This document shows, one piece after another, positions 63,862 to 64,000 of a DNA stretch of 64,000 nt. The DNA lies in NCBI GenBank assembly GCA_963814955.1, contig CAWFEX010000012.1, positions 275,696 through 339,695 on the forward strand, given 5' to 3'. Source of the stretch: DATCJA01 sp963814955. GTDB taxonomy: Bacteria; Acidobacteriota; Vicinamibacteria; Vicinamibacterales; UBA2999. Numbering within the stretch: the stretch's first letter is position 1; each line of letters begins with the position of its first letter. The position numbers and the translations under genes were made by a program. The notes beneath the pieces were generated by a model. That model saw only the letters and a program-made list of their open reading frames with translations. It was not told where the DNA came from and searched no databases.

Positions 63862-64000
63862 TCAGAAACTGGGTTTACCCTCAATGACAATCATCCCCGG
63901 CGTCCAAGTTCGCTCGGAGCCACCGCCCACAAAGAAAATGAGGAATCGCTCGCCGTCCGGCGAGATGTCTTAATACATCCGGCCTGCATAGCCCCCGGGA
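63862..64000 (-). pseudogene. C-terminal end of a third propeller-type gene, cut by the window edge
   Basis: The minus strand reads PGGYAGRMY, then a TAA stop, then DISPDGERFLIFFVGGGSER, ending MIVIEGKPSF at a TGA (63862-63864). ISPDGERFL is the repeated propeller motif of the kinase family. The in-frame stop may be an error or decay. The gene extends beyond the window, so its domain content is unknown. Confidence 0.5.

Overview
The window is GC-rich bacterial chromosome. Its gene content points to Acidobacteriota, most likely a Vicinamibacteria-like soil lineage. The evidence for this is inference from content: eukaryotic-type Ser/Thr kinases joined to TolB-like propellers, a PilMNO-type secretion operon whose secretin carries a C-terminal cohesin-like domain, a fused LptF-LptG permease, a GH57 enzyme, a heme/copper protein of PHM type, and a metabolosome-type gene pair. 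No rRNA, tRNA, CRISPR array or complete insertion sequence was seen.

Layout. 1-4.3 kb: 3' part of miaB, a DUF151 nuclease gene, then parA-parB followed by a recent partial duplication of parB. 4.3-12.7 kb: GH57 glycosidase, lptFG fusion, a serine hydrolase, a PHP metallohydrolase and xerD. 12.8-16.7 kb: a cell-wall sugar recycling island (murQ, nagB, a BadF-type amino-sugar kinase, a second serine hydrolase). 16.7-27.7 kb: one tightly overlapping minus-strand operon for a type II secretion/type IV pilus-like machine (gspF, gspE, pilM, pilN, pilO, a pilP-like gene, secretin, three pilin-like genes and a PKD lipoprotein). 27.8-32.6 kb: a lipoprotein, a microcompartment shell protein with an acylating aldehyde dehydrogenase, and an MltD-like transglycosylase. 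32.6-43.4 kb: a giant coiled-coil protein, comM/yifB, an EamA transporter, an M23 peptidase, secA and guaB. 43.4-51 kb: tsaE, nnr, a class IV aminotransferase and the glycine-cleavage operon gcvT-gcvH-gcvP. 51-57 kb: a secreted protein next to a cytochrome/copper protein, a small secreted orphan and a hybrid sensor kinase. 57-64 kb: a minus-strand cluster of two badly interrupted Ser/Thr kinase-propeller genes, several orphan tails of the same family and a DNA ligase fragment.

Sequence quality matters for reading this window. At least fifteen single-base frameshifts interrupt otherwise well conserved genes, including parA, guaB, gcvH and gcvP (four times). Several sit in short homopolymer runs. 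Other long genes (secA, lptFG, most of the secretion operon) are clean. Most single shifts are probably assembly or sequencing indels. The 57-64 kb block has a much higher density of disruptions, plus truncated gene pieces, and may also include real decay.

The most interesting items are: the parB duplication, whose junction holds a 28-bp patch identical to part of the downstream GH57 gene; a family of GTAG-prefixed perfect hairpins centred on CTTCAG in intergenic DNA; the cohesin-tailed secretin in an operon with a PKD lipoprotein and a pilin lacking Glu5; and the isolated shell-protein/aldehyde-dehydrogenase pair.
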